From assembly GCF_027409185.1 (NCBI RefSeq), contig NC_084462.1, positions 24,155,577 through 24,219,576 on the forward strand: a stretch of DNA of 64,000 bases, in the 5' to 3' direction. A model generated the notes under the pieces. That model ran no database searches and was not told where the DNA came from. It saw only the letters and a list, made by a program, of their open reading frames with translations. A program made the position numbers and the translations under genes. Below are positions 50,362 through 61,396 of the stretch, in pieces. Each line of letters starts with the position of its first letter. The stretch's first letter is position 1. This DNA is from Cynocephalus volans (taxonomy: Eukaryota; Chordata; Mammalia; Dermoptera; Cynocephalidae).

Positions 50362-51464
50362 CTGAAGGACAATAAAAGGGCTAAGGAGTGAGTCTATCTG
50401 CTCTCTGGCCTCCCAACCCGATGACTGCCCAATCCACAGAAAGCTCACGCACTGCTGAGACATCCTAGGACCCACTCCCTCTTACATTCTAAGTTTGCTT
50501 CCTTAGCAGCTACTAAAGGTACATAACAGAGGCACATTCAACGTGGGTCCATCCTGCCTGAGGAGAGATGGCCAAGGTCCTGTTAAATCTTGGCCTCCAA
50601 TCCACCCCAGTCCCTTCCCTTCTCTCCAGTCACTCCTCTCTTAGTGAAACTGCCCAATCCTATCTTTAGTGATTACTGTATCCTTGTCCACTCTCCCAAG
50701 CCTGGCCAGGAACAGGCTATCTTGCTCATATCCCTGCCATCATCCTTCCACATCTCTGAACTCGAACTCTTGTGTGAAGTTCTTAGACCAGAGGAAAACT
50801 AGCAGCTTCACCCCAGCCCTGACTGAATTCCTAATACCCACAGCTCTTCTCCTTTTTCTCTATCCCCTGATCAAATCTATATGCTACTGATGTTTCCTGT
50901 TTCTGTGTTTAATCACATATCTTTTTCTGTAATTCTTAAGTTGACAGATTTGTCTCTTAGAGACTCTAGACCACTAGAGATACTAGATCTGTTGAATCAC
51001 CCAGACCAAAAAGGCCTTAAATGCTTTTTCCAGAAAAGCACAGGAACACCCATTAAGACTGAAATTGGTTCCAATCAGTGGCAGTCTATGAAAGCAAAAT
51101 ATACTTTAGTGGCTTCCTATCTATTTTATTCTTTTGCCTGTGACCTACAAAAGGATTCCCAAGAGCCTCTTCCAAGAGCAAGCTCTTAAAGAGCACAAAC
51201 TATGACTGTGAAGTCAGCTGTTACAGAGTGCCTAAAAAAATGGAATTCAGTGATTGTTGTAGTTTTCTTAATCTGCCCTTCAAAAATACCTCAGTCATAA
51301 AATCTACCAAGCTGTCCATTAATTATTGGTTTCAGTCAGCCTTCCCCTCGAGGCTGTGAGGTGCTGAATGTCTACTAGTTAGCCTAGCATCCGGTGAATG
51401 AGACATTTCAATAGATGACTGCGGAATGACTGAATAAAAGAATGAATGCATCACTGTTCCTCAC
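50362..51464 (-). other. ZNF3: ZNF3 intron with L2-like sequence
   Basis: This intron lies between the first and second coding exons. About 50590-50880 is CT-rich text of L2 type (agtgattactgtatcct, ccatcatccttccaca). No extra exon is recognised. Confidence 0.6.
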
Positions 51465-51519
51465 CACTCTCAAGCAGGGCCTGAGGTTCCTGAGATACAT
51501 GATCAGCCTGAGTTTCCAT
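51465..51519 (-). CDS. ZNF3: ZNF3 first coding exon (start codon)
   Basis: ATG on the minus strand at 51519-51517 is followed by METQADHVSQEPQALLES and a GTGAGG donor at 51464. The start matches human ZNF3 METQAD. The exon continues upstream as 5' UTR, with a plausible AG acceptor near 51549. Confidence 0.92.
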
Positions 51520-51549
51520 GGGTAGGCTTAGATGCTCTGGCCTCTGAGC

Positions 51550-54100
51550 TATCCGCAGACTCAGCAGGAAGCAGGTTTTGAATGAGAATGAGGAAGCACT
51601 GGAAGAGCAAAAGACAATTCAAAAAAACCTCCTGAACACAAAAAGAGGGGACTTAGCATTTCAATTAGTACCCAAGAACAGTGAGAGGCAACACAGCAAG
51701 TGGGACTAGCTTTTAGATTCTAGTGAATGTGTACACCTATTCCCTGTCATGAAACTACCATAAGGACCACAAAAAGGGACAAAGTTTCTCAACAATATCC
51801 CACCTTTGGCTCCCCCTGCACACTTAAGAGTGATAAATAACAACAAAAAGTGGGTGTATATATTCACCAGGATAAAAGAACTAGCCCAGGTGCTGTGTCT
51901 CCTCTCACTGAGAAGGTAGCAAACTTCTTTTATCTCCCTTTTTTCATAAGACATTTCCTTGGATCAGAATGTAAGTCCCTGAAGCACAGACCAATATTTT
52001 TTTAAAAACATACAATTATTACTCTGTTTTTATCCCTACTAAAGTCTCCACTCCCCAGCTGCTACCATAGTTAAGAGTTCTCTGTGGCTCTAGTGGATTA
52101 AATGTAGTATTAGTACTTAGACTAAGGTTTGGATCTCAAGTAGAAGTTTCTACTTCACACTTGAATAATGTGGCAAGATCAATACATCTAGAATAGGTCC
52201 AGCAGCCACCAAAGAATCCTTACACCTACGTAAGAGCCTGAGGAAAAAGACCCCTGGATTATATCTGTCTCCCTCTATTTATTCATTTGCTCATATAACA
52301 AACATTTGTTGAGTCCCAACTATATTGCAAGCACTACTAAAGCAGTAAAAAAAATCAGGAATGCAAAACATATTTCCTTCATCATTACAGACTGTTACAT
52401 TCACATAAGGCATAAAAGGGGAAGGGGCCCTGAAAGTCACTTGAAAGTTCAGAGAACTCTAGTCTTTGGGCAACAAAGGTGTACAAAATGCCGAATAGCA
52501 ATGCTGTTACGTGGTGGAAAGCACAGAATTGGACATGAGCCAGGCCCACTGGCAACCAAGGTGACACACCCTCTTGCCACCATCACCCTCCCAGCAAGGT
52601 CCCTTCAACTCTGTCTCAGAGCAAGCTGTCTTTTTATCTTATCAGCCACCTTTACAATTTCCATGACTGTTTACGGGCAGACATCCCCAACAAGTCAGCT
52701 GTCAGTACAAACTCTCCTTAGAAAAGCAGGTCAAAAGCTCTGACTCCAGAGAAAAAGGCAACGCTCCCTCCTCACGGCTGGGTTAAGCAAAGCTGGAACT
52801 CAAAGGCATACTGTTGAGAACAAGCCCCCAGTGTTTGGATCAGTAAACAATGTTTCTCATAGAAATAAACTCTCCATTGTGCCCCAAAGCTTCAGGTCCA
52901 GGCAGGGCCCTTCCCCTGCTCTGCAGCCATCCCCACTCCCTGGAGTGCTCCTGGGGACTGAGAAAGACGATCTGGCAGTGAGAGCAAGCAGTGGAACGCT
53001 TTACCTGCTGGATTCTTTCCTTCCTTCTTTGTAGTTAGTCCCTACAAGGCCAAAGTAGCAATTATTGGGAATTTGGCAGCCTCTGTTCCAATTCCTGAGA
53101 ATTGTGACTTCAGGTGATGCTAATGCTGTATAATTAAAAAAAAGAAAAAGAAGAAAGAATTTAGACTATTCATGTAGTTAGAGAGCAGTGTTCTAACACC
53201 AAAGTCAAGGGTTAGGATCCCCTACAGGCCAGCCACCAAAAAAAGAGAGAGAGAGAGCGAGCATATTCTTGTAAACTTAATTTCTAATCTAGATAGAGAT
53301 AAAAAAAAATACACTAATAAATACTGATTACAATTGGCATTTGCGTTGCACCCTGGAGAGAGTTGAAAAGGAACTCAAGATTCTCCAGGTCAGCCTCCAC
53401 CCAGTGTAATAAAAGCCTTCTCAAGTTCCTAAGGTCTGTCAGCTACCTTGCTAGACACTCTCAACTACTTCAGCAGGGAGTCTGCTCCATCGCTGCACAG
53501 CTTAGCCATCAGAGGGAAGCTAAAATCTATCCCCTAGGAGCTTCACATCACGGAGACCTATGGAGCTTCAGTGACAGAATCTTCTTCACACGACTGTCCA
53601 TCAAACATCTGAAACCAAATGATGCCCTCTCCACAAACGTCTCTTCTAAAGGAACAAATAGCTTTAGCAGTTCCTCTAATTATTCCATACATTTCAGGTT
53701 CATCATCCTGCTATCCTCTCGTGGAGTTCACAGACGCCCTTCGGAGCGCAAATACCGGAATGGGATCAATCCCGCTTCTAAAGCAGATCAAATTACAGAT
53801 TCAGTAAAACTGAAAATGGGAGCCAGGACCGGTTGTATCACTCCCTGAAAAAGGCTCGATTCAGTGGGTTCCAACGGGATTATTCCGGAATCCGTGCACT
53901 CCCTCCCAGCCCTAGTTCCAACTGCATACACTTGGCAGAACTCGGCATTCTCTGGTCCTCAGACCCAGCTAAGTAAAAATAAATATTTTCTCCTGCCAAC
54001 GGGCGCGAATAACTGTGTTACTATCAAATAAAAGAGTCTGTTAGAGTCGCTGTCATCGGCTGTTTTCAAAGAGAGGGACGCCTCTACAGCTACACTGGAA
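51550..54100 (-). other. ZNF3: ZNF3 5' intron region
   Basis: It lies between the first coding exon and the CpG island, so it should hold 5' UTR introns and perhaps a non-coding exon. It contains an L2-type remnant (about 52270-52430), a SINE fragment (53171-53245) and, at about 53390-53740, CT-rich text resembling a CR1/L3-type ancient LINE end. No coding exon is supported, and the 161-codon plus-strand frame at 53363-53848 has no recognisable domain. Confidence 0.5.
53171..53245 (+). repeat. tRNA-Ile SINE fragment
   Basis: It has degenerate 'gtagttagagagc', then 'ctaacaccaaagtcaaggg', 'ggatcccctacaggccagcc' and a short A-tail running into (GA)n. It lies in the ZNF3 5' intron region. Confidence 0.75.
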
Positions 54101-54770
54101 CTTTTAAATGCTCGGGCTGGGCGCTGTTTTAAGTCACAAAACCAGAACAGGAGCTCCTTTCCTCCTCCCAACGCAGGGTCCCGCTGAGGAAGGGGAGCGT
54201 CCCAGGTAAGCGGAGTCGGCGACCGGCTGCGGGGGCGGTGGGGCGCCTCCCCGCACCCTGCTTTGGGCGGGCCTGAGGTCCCCGCGGGCCGCAGTGGCAC
54301 CGACACCACCCCCTGCCCCAGCGACCACAGCCTCCGTCTCACCGCGAGTCCCGGGGACGGCCGGACTCACCCTGAGGGCAGGGACGTGAGACTTAGGTGG
54401 CCGGACACGGACCAGGCCCGGTTGGACCCTGTCACAGACCCACACACCGGGGACAGAACAAAGAACGGAAGTTTCCTCCGTTTCGCTTCCGGGTCGATCT
54501 TTTCACCACTCACCCCACCCCCGTGCCCCCAACGCCCACTTGTTATCTCTAGGAAAATGGGAGGTCTTCGCCTCTCGGCGGCTCGCTGACTCAGGGCCGC
54601 TGACGTTCGGCCAGCGCGGAGGGCCCGTGCGCTGACGCGGCCCTCGGTGGCATTTCGCCCCTGCCGGGCCGGCTGGCTGCGCCCCCTGCTGACCGGGCCG
54701 CGTCGGGACGCCGCGCAGGGGTGCGAGCGGCTGGCCACCGTCCTCCTCCTCAGGGCGCATGTCCGGGCGC
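54100..54770 (-). promoter_or_regulatory. ZNF3: CpG island, probable ZNF3 promoter
   Basis: This is a GC-rich block with frequent CG dinucleotides, far above the rest of the window, lying 2.6 kb upstream of the ZNF3 start codon. Its position fits the bidirectional-type housekeeping promoter expected for ZNF3, whose first non-coding exon probably starts here. The exact start site cannot be read. Open frames of 85-127 codons within it are typical GC-rich artefacts. Confidence 0.75.
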
Positions 54771-54954
54771 GGCCGGCCGGTGGCTCACTCGGGAGAGTGT
54801 GGTGCTGACAACACCAAGGCCACGGGTTCAGATCCCTACATAGGGATGGCCGGTTGGCTCATTGGGAGAGCATGTTGCTAACGACACCAAGGGTTAAGAT
54901 CCCCTTACTGGTCATCTTTAAAAATAAATAAAAAATAAATAATAAAAAAAAAAA
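54771..54954 (+). mobile_element. dimeric tRNA-Ile-derived SINE at the CpG-island edge
   Basis: Unit 1 (54771-54844) reads ggccggtggctcactcggg with 'ctgacaacaccaaggccacg'. Unit 2 (from about 54845) reads ggatggccggttggctcatt with 'caccaagggttaagatcccc'. The end is an (AAAT)n/A tail. It is well preserved and is the sense counterpart of the dimer at 5937-6138. Confidence 0.88.
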
Positions 54955-55280
54955 GATCAGTGGGAAACCCAAGCTGCAACTTCTCTGGGTCAAAGTGACC
55001 CCGTGTGGCAAAAGAAGACGTGTACTTGAGTAGCTGCTAGACCTCCGACAACATGAAGACACCGCCCATGTCATGTTTTCTGTCCTGCATTCTATAAAAC
55101 ATAGTAAACGTTGCACTACGTTAAAGCCTATTGTGTCTTGTGAGTTTGAGTGCTGTTTTGAACTGGTTACCACCACCGTACCGGTGCAGCACCTCAGACC
55201 GCATGCAGCCTGCAACCCAGAATTCTTGGTTATCTCCCCCCAAACCTGCTCTTCTCTTCATCTTTCCCATCTCTTTGAAA
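54955..55280. other. no gene recognised
   Basis: Unassigned non-coding sequence between the SINE dimer and the L2 block. Confidence 0.4.
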
Positions 55281-56930
55281 AGTAACATCCTCTTCCCAAT
55301 TGCTCAGGTCTAAAATCTAGGACTCAGTCTTGACTTCTTCCTTTTCCTCCCTCCTCACACAGAACCCACCAGCAAGTTCTGTTATCTCCTGCTGGAATGT
55401 ATGACAAATCCGTTCACTCCTCTACAGCTCCACCATCATCTCTCCCCTGGAACCACACGGCCTCTTCACTGAGCTCTCTGCATCCACTGTCAGGGAGGAA
55501 AAACTTTTCCTCTAATCTCTTAGATTCATTGATTGGGAGCCTATTAATCAAACGGACAAAAGACAGATTAGCAAGAGAAAAGACAGATTTTTATTTCTGT
55601 ACACATGGGCAAGTTCACAGAAAAATGTGACTCAAAGAGGCAGCTAGAATTTGGGGCGTATATATCATCTCGATAAGGAAAGGCGGGGGAAAGGGCATTT
55701 ACTAGGAAAACAAGTTACTTTTAGAAAAGATAAATGGGCCCTTAGAAAAATAGATGGGAGATATGATAGTTTTGTGACAATGTATATTTAGATGATTACT
55801 TGTAGTAGTCAATCTTCCATGGCGGTGAAACTCCCAGGGAGGGGATTTATGCCCACTGAATTCTTTTGGGAAGCTCTGCTTTTACGCAAATAAGGGGAGT
55901 TCAGAAAAAGCCTCCTCCTGCATCTGTTGATTCTCAAAGGTCTGCAACTAGAAATAATCCTTATGCCACTGTGGCACGTTCTGGATCCCTTTACCATGTT
56001 AAATAAAATTTATGGGAAGCATTGATTTTAAACTGAGCTCCTGCTCTAGGCCCCAACAGACCAACCCAAAATGATAAGGTTCCACATCACCAAGCCAAAA
56101 CCTAAGCTGTTTATCTGGCCTTCCAAGAAACCAGGAGAGAGATGACAACCAAATCCCATTAAGCCAACAAGATTCCCCATTAAGAAAGTAACATTAAAAC
56201 AGCTAATCTGCTTTTTGTTTCATTGTTTCTGCTTTCTTCAGCCTTCTCTGCCTATAAAACCTACCCTCTCTGCTGAGGTCATTGGACTTCTTTCTGGATG
56301 CTGCCCAGTTCATGAATCACTAATAAAAACCAATTAGTTTCCCAATGCCCTTGGAATAAATTCCAAACTCCTTATGCTGGCTCATGTGGACTTATAAGAT
56401 TTGACCCCACTCACCTCTCTGATCTGGTCTCCTACCCCCTCCTCTTTGTCTACCCCACCCCAGCTCATTGTTCTTTCTTCTGCCCTCAAACATGACAAGC
56501 TCTTCTACCTAAGGGCCTTTGTGCTGGCTGTTCCCTCTGCCTGGAACTTCCTCTCCCGGGATCATGGTATAGTTGGCTACTTCCTGTTGGTGTTTAGATC
56601 TTAGCTTAAATGCCACCTCCTCATAGAGGGCTTTTCTGACCACCTCATCTTGTGTAGTCCCTTCACCCAGACAATTTCTATCAGATCACCCTGTATTTTT
56701 TTTTTCTTCATAGTACTTATTACAGCCTGAAATTATTTTGTGTACCCATCTACTATTTTTCTTTTTTTCAGTATTCCACCTCTCTCGGCCCCCACTAGCA
56801 TCCCTGAGATCAGGGACATTGACTGTCTTACTTAACCTCTGTATCCCCCAGAATCTAGTACACAGCCTGACATTTAGTGGGCCTTCAATAAGTACTGGTC
56901 AATGAATGAACAAGTGGACGAATGAATTTT
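55280..56930 (+). repeat. L2 LINE remnant, split by LTR-like sequence
   Basis: The right part (56335-56930) is classic L2 3' sequence: 'aactccttatgctggctcat', 'gggcctttgtgctggctgtt', 'ctgcctggaacttcctctcc', 'cttaaatgccacctcctcat', ending near 'aataagtactggtcaatgaa'. The left part (55280-55495) also reads as L2. The block at 55495-56330 is an insertion with LTR-like text (aataaaatttatggg, 'tctctgcctataaaacct', 'ctaataaaaaccaa'). No gene is present. Confidence 0.7.
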
Positions 56931-57499
56931 TGTGTAACTTTTTGTTTACCTCCAATGTACACTAAAAAAATAATGCCTGCCTAAGTTACCCTAAAAGAGA
57001 CTTTAAAAACACCTTTGTTTTCATTTTCTTTTTCTTGAGCAAGAGAGGTGCAACTTGGGGACAGAAAATTCCCATGAATTACTGGTCTTGTTCAGAAGGC
57101 CCTGGGGTAGTCTCCCCTAGTTGTGTAAATGTGGGCTCCCTTTGTCCTGCAGTTGAGCAAAAGCCCTCTGATCCTACCGAGTTGGTTGCTAGGGAGGAAG
57201 TGAACTAGCTCCCTGCCCGCCTCCTGAGATGGTTCTAAGTTAGGGAGACCTATCAGGTAAACCATGGTTCAGTGGCAGGAAAGGGCTTGGGCCTTAAAAT
57301 AAGCTTAGGAGAGCTAGAGAAAAGCAGGACTATAGGGAAAGGAGAAAGAGGAAGCAAGATTCCCTGAGGTGGCAAACACTGGAACTGATCCTCTCTAGGC
57401 CTCCTGGGCCAGTAGGAACCCTGGGCAGGGTGTGTGCATGTAAGAACTGTAAGGGCTGGCCCTGAGATCTGTAACACTTGGGGGGCTCAGGCCCATTGC
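56931..57499. other. no gene recognised
   Basis: Unassigned non-coding sequence upstream of the MER5A/NFYB insertion. Confidence 0.4.
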
Positions 57500-57686
57500 C
57501 AGCTGTTTTGGCACTATTAAAATTCAGGGTTAGATAATTCCTTTTTGCAGAGGACAGTCCTGAGCATTGTAGGATGTTCAGCAGCATCTTTGGTCTCTAC
57601 CTACTGGATGCCAATAGCACCCATTCCCAGATGTGACAACCAAAAATGTCTCTAGGAGACGGGAGCCAACCAGGGCTGCATTGGAG

Positions 57687-58304
57687 ATGGATGGTGACAG
57701 TTCTACAACAGATGCTTCTCAACTAGGAATTTCCACAGACTACATTGGAGGAAGTCATTATGTTATACAGCCTCATGATGATACTGAAGACAGCATGAAT
57801 GATCATGAAGACACAAATGGCTCAAAAGAAAGTTTCAGAGGACAAGATATATATCTTCCAATTGCCAATGTGGCTAGGATAATGAAAAACGCCATACCTC
57901 AAACGGGAAAGATTGCAAAAGATGCCAAAGAATGTGTTCAAGAATGTGTAAGTGAGTTTATCAGCTTTATAACATCTGAAGCAAGTGAAAGATACCATCG
58001 AGAGAAACAGAAGACAATCAATGGAGAGGATATTCTCTTTGCTATGTCTACCCTAGGCTTTGACAGTTATGTGGAACCTCTGAAATTATACCTTCAGAAA
58101 TTCAGAGAAGCTATGAAAGGAGAGAAAGGAATTGGTGGAGCAGTCACAGCTACAGATGGATTAAGTGAAGAGCTTACGGAGAAGGCATTTACTAACCAGT
58201 TACCAGCTGGCTTAATAACTGCAGATGGTCAACAACAAAATGTTATGGTTTACACAACATTATATCAACAGATTTCTGGTGTTCAACAAATTCAGTTTTC
58301 ATGA
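57687..58304 (+). CDS. NFYB: intact NFYB-like reading frame in the retrocopy
   Basis: The 205 codons are open with no stop or shift. NF-YB pairs with NF-YC through a histone fold and, with NF-YA, binds CCAAT boxes in promoters. Compared with human NFYB (207 residues, from memory) the copy is collinear from MDGDSS; the human initial Met-Thr is absent. The histone fold is residues of about 54-140 ([19 protein letters not shown] to the end of [13 protein letters not shown]). I count about eight differences, including Tyr103 for Cys and Gln108 for Arg in the segment [10 protein letters not shown], plus Thr17, Gly52 and Lys168. The frame also opens upstream to 57633 through a GTG in MER5A sequence, so ATG at 57687 is the start. 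Expression is unknown; it could be a silent pseudogene that has not yet decayed. Confidence 0.8.
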   Translation: MDGDSSTTDASQLGISTDYIGGSHYVIQPHDDTEDSMNDHEDTNGSKESFRGQDIYLPIANVARIMKNAIPQTGKIAKDAKECVQECVSEFISFITSEASERYHREKQKTINGEDILFAMSTLGFDSYVEPLKLYLQKFREAMKGEKGIGGAVTATDGLSEELTEKAFTNQLPAGLITADGQQQNVMVYTTLYQQISGVQQIQFS

Positions 58305-59345
58305 TCTGAAGAATGATGGAATGGGGAATGTACAGAAGCGAGAGTCTGTATGATTATGGAACAGAGACATTAGAAGGAAATGACTGGTGAAAAGATGTCT
58401 CTTTGCATATTAAATAGCTGTAATGAAGCTTCCCAATGCTTGACTAATTGAGGTGTTAATTCTGACTTGAGAATCTTTTTCATGAATGATTTTAAAGAGA
58501 ATTTTGGATTTTAAAGGTATTAAAATATTTTTGTTTTGTACAAGAGTTTGTTGCTCTGTATGACTCCTGTATGCATTGTATACTGCAATTTTTTACTGTC
58601 AGAGATTTGTAGACAGTTTCTTACTTTCATATTGAATCATGTTACTTTTGTAATTCAAGTAAGCAGCTGGGTTAATTCATGATGTTTGCCCTTTTAATAA
58701 AATATAAGGGTAGAGTTCATTTGGAATGCAAGTTGCCTTTATTATAAATTTGAGTTTGTCTTGGTTATATAATTTTGCATGATAACCTAGCTACATTTTT
58801 AGCATTTACTGTATTTATTAAAATTAATTTTTTTGGTAAAGTATTCACAGCTTAAGCAGCACCATTTTTTTAAAAATGTAAATGAATAATTGTGAATGCA
58901 GAAGCACATATTATCTGCCCTATTAAACTTGGTGCCCATTAACAGTGTTTACACTGTTCATTGTGCCTGTTAACGTAGTTTTAGTTATTGGGGCTTTTAC
59001 ATTATTATGAGTGTTGGAATTCATTTAAGTTTAATGTAGTCCTAGTGCTCTTGAAATGGCACCCGTTTCATTGGGTATGTGATTTTTTCAAAGCATATCT
59101 TCAAGCACTATAGTATCCTCTTCCGAAAGAGAAATTTTATAGTCTAATGGCAAATGTCCTCATTTTACCTTTTTTAATTGAAATGCCAAGTTTCCTGTTA
59201 TACTATGAGAACCAAGAAACGTTGGACATCATTGTGTGTACAGACCTTTTTTACGGGTGAGTGAATGAAATAGAGAATAGAGTGAGTGCTGTCAATGGTG
59301 TTAAATAGAAACTGCCAACTTCTAGTGTGCTGTCTTGATCTTTGC

Positions 59346-59351
59346 AATAAA
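59346..59351 (+). terminator. poly(A) signal inherited by the NFYB retrocopy
   Basis: AATAAA lies about 25-30 bases before the A-rich tail, as expected for the end of the copied mRNA. Confidence 0.8.
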
Positions 59352-59518
59352 CTAAACTTAGAAAATGTAACTGTAAAAAACAACAACAACAACAAAAAAA
59401 AAACCAAAAATGTCTCCAGACATTACCAAATGTCTTCTGAAGAACAAAATTGCCCCCAGTTAAGAACCACTGAGTGCGGGTGAAAAGCTCTCTCCCTGAG
59501 CGTGGTGTAGGATGGCTG

Positions 59519-59923
59519 CTGTTTTAGTCCTTTTGTGTAGCTATAACAGAAATACCCGAGACTGGGTAATTTATAAAGGAAAGAGATTTATTTGGCTTAC
59601 GATTCTGGGACAGCTGCATCTGGCACGGGCCATAGGCTGCTTCTACTCGTGGCGGAAAGTGGCAGGGAGCCAGCGGGTACAAGCAGATCACATGGCGAGA
59701 GGAAGCAAGAGAGAAAAGAGGTGCCAGGGTCTTTTAAACAACAAGCTCTCACGGGAACTAATAGAGAGAGAACTCACTCATTTATCCCTCCTCCCCCAGG
59801 GAGAGCATTAATCCATTCATGAGGGATCTGCCCCCATGACTCAATCAGTTTCCAACACTGCCACATTGGAGATCAAATTTCCACATGAGTTTTGGAGGGG
59901 ACAACACATCCAAACTCCATCAT
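59519..59923 (-). mobile_element. MST-type MaLR LTR, antisense (left arm)
   Basis: On the minus strand it starts TGATGGAGTTTGGATGTG and ends GGACTAAAACAG, with 'cctttataaattacccagtc' near its end. It pairs with the LTR at 61397-61800 in inverted orientation. Adjacent internal sequence (59924-59980) is also part of the inverted repeat. Confidence 0.85.
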
Positions 59924-61396
59924 TCCGCCCCTGGCCTCCCAAAACTCATGTCTCTCTCACATACAAAATACAATCATTCCCTGCCGATAGACTCCAGGAA
60001 CAGCACAGGGGACAAAGTGAAAAGTTAAATGATCCTACTCAAACTAACAAAAACACACTATATCATTCTTATTATTACTATGGAAACAACATGTTCTTGG
60101 TAAATCAAGTGAAACTGTGGGAATGGGGAAAACAAAGAAATCTGTAACTGGTTAATGATCAAATAACTGTAAACACCACTGCACTGGGACCCACCACCTC
60201 CTTGGGGGATGTGGATAGAAATCCAACATAATAACTCATTCCACACGTACAAAAGCATGACCACAGCCACAATGGGTCCATGCGCACATCACTAACAAGA
60301 AAGATTAATAATGAAATTAAATCGAACCAACCCATACCAGGAACATGCATCAAAAACACCTTTAGTACTGACAATGCCCTAAAAATGAAGCAGTTAATTT
60401 TGATGTATTTTAACATGTCCCTTGAGAAACTCCAAGGAATTTCCCAAAGCCATACTAAGCCAAAAGTTTAGGCTGTTTAATTCTGGGAAGCCTTGTCAAT
60501 CAAGCAACCAAAGGTGAACAAACAAGAAATTCCATGGAGCCTGCCACACACGCGGGACCCCATTGTAGCCTGCAGGATGGCTCTTGACAGCTAAATTGGC
60601 CCCAGGTGTGGCTGGACCTGCAGCTTTGGAAAATACAAACCGGAAGTCTTGGCGGTGTCCACCTGGTGTTAGGTCTGCAGGCTCACAAAATGCCAGAGCT
60701 GGGAAGGCTTGGGAACCTCCACCCAGATTTCAAAATGTGTATGGAAAAGTCTGGGGGCCCAGGAAGAGATCTGTCGCAGGGATGGAGTCACCACAGACAG
60801 CCTTCCTTAGAGCAATGCCGAGCAGAAATGTGGGGTCAGAGTTGCAGCAGAGAAACCCCAACAGCGCCACGCCTAGTGGAGTCGTGAGAGTGTACAGCCA
60901 TGGGGACCCCAGACCTGTGGAGCTACCAGAGTGGAACACCAGCCTGGGAGAGGTGAAGTGTGGCCTGAGACCAGGAAAGCCATAGGTGCGGAGCTGCCCA
61001 AGGACTTGGGGACCCAACCCCCACACCAGTGTGCAGAGGCAGTCGAACATGGAATCAAGGTACCTGATTCACCAGCCTTGAGATTTAAAGCCTGCCCTGA
61101 TGGGTTTCAGACTTGTTTGGGACCTGTTTTTCCTTTCTTCTGGCCTATTCCTCCCTTTTGGAATGGAAATGTATACCCAATGTCTGTTCCACCATTGTAT
61201 CTTGGCAGTAGATAAATTTGGTTTTGTTTTTCAGGTTCATAGCTGGAAGGACTTTTGCTTTTGATCTCAGATGAGACTTTGGACTTGGGACTTTTAGTTG
61301 GTGCTGGAACAAGCTAAGACTTTTGGGACTGTTGGGATAGAATGATTGTATTTTGTATGTGAGAGGAACATGAGTTTTGGGAGGCCAGGGGTGGAA
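59924..61396 (+). mobile_element. MaLR internal region
   Basis: From about 60480 to 61396 the sequence reads in sense as MaLR internal DNA: 'cccttttggaatggaaatgt', 'ccaccattgtatcttggcag', 'gatgagactttggacttggg' and 'gaggccaggggtggaatga' directly before the right LTR. The last 60 bases are repeated inverted at 59924-59985. The middle (60000-60480) is unassigned. A 133-codon open stretch at 60584-60985 has no recognisable domain. Confidence 0.65.

Larger units (their letters stand above)
57653..59401 (+). pseudogene. NFYB: NFYB processed retrocopy (full mRNA copy)
   Basis: This is an intronless copy of the NFYB mRNA: 34 nt of 5' UTR, the coding region at 57687-58304, about 1.07 kb of 3' UTR, AATAAA at 59346-59351 and an A-rich (AAC)n tail. 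It is flanked by a 15-bp duplication, aaccaaaaatgtctc, at 57638-57652 and 59402-59416, the hallmark of LINE-1-driven insertion. The parental NFYB gene has several introns, none of which is present here. Confidence 0.95.
57500..59475 (-). mobile_element. MER5A-like hAT DNA transposon, split by the NFYB retrocopy
   Basis: Left part 57500-57652 reads 'gcactattaaaattcagggt', 'gagcattgtaggatgttcag', 'gatgccaatagcaccc' and 'gacaaccaaaaatgtctc'. Right part 59402-59475 continues with 'ccagacattaccaaatgtc' and ends 'ttaagaaccactgag'. Together they form one short hAT-Charlie type element with no coding capacity, separated by the retrocopy. Confidence 0.85.

Noticed and set aside
53363-53848. 161-codon plus-strand frame upstream of ZNF3
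   Set aside because: It overlaps text resembling an ancient LINE end and has no recognisable domain.
54134-54760. Several overlapping frames of 85-127 codons on both strands
   Set aside because: Stop-poor GC-rich CpG-island sequence; no homology to known proteins and no splice or start context.
57633-57686. N-terminal extension of the NFYB copy by 18 codons
   Set aside because: It begins at GTG in the MER5A element and runs through 5' UTR; the ATG at 57687 matches the parental protein.
60584-60985. 133-codon frame between the inverted LTRs
   Set aside because: Lies in MaLR internal sequence and has no recognisable domain; overlapping frames on both strands are equally open.
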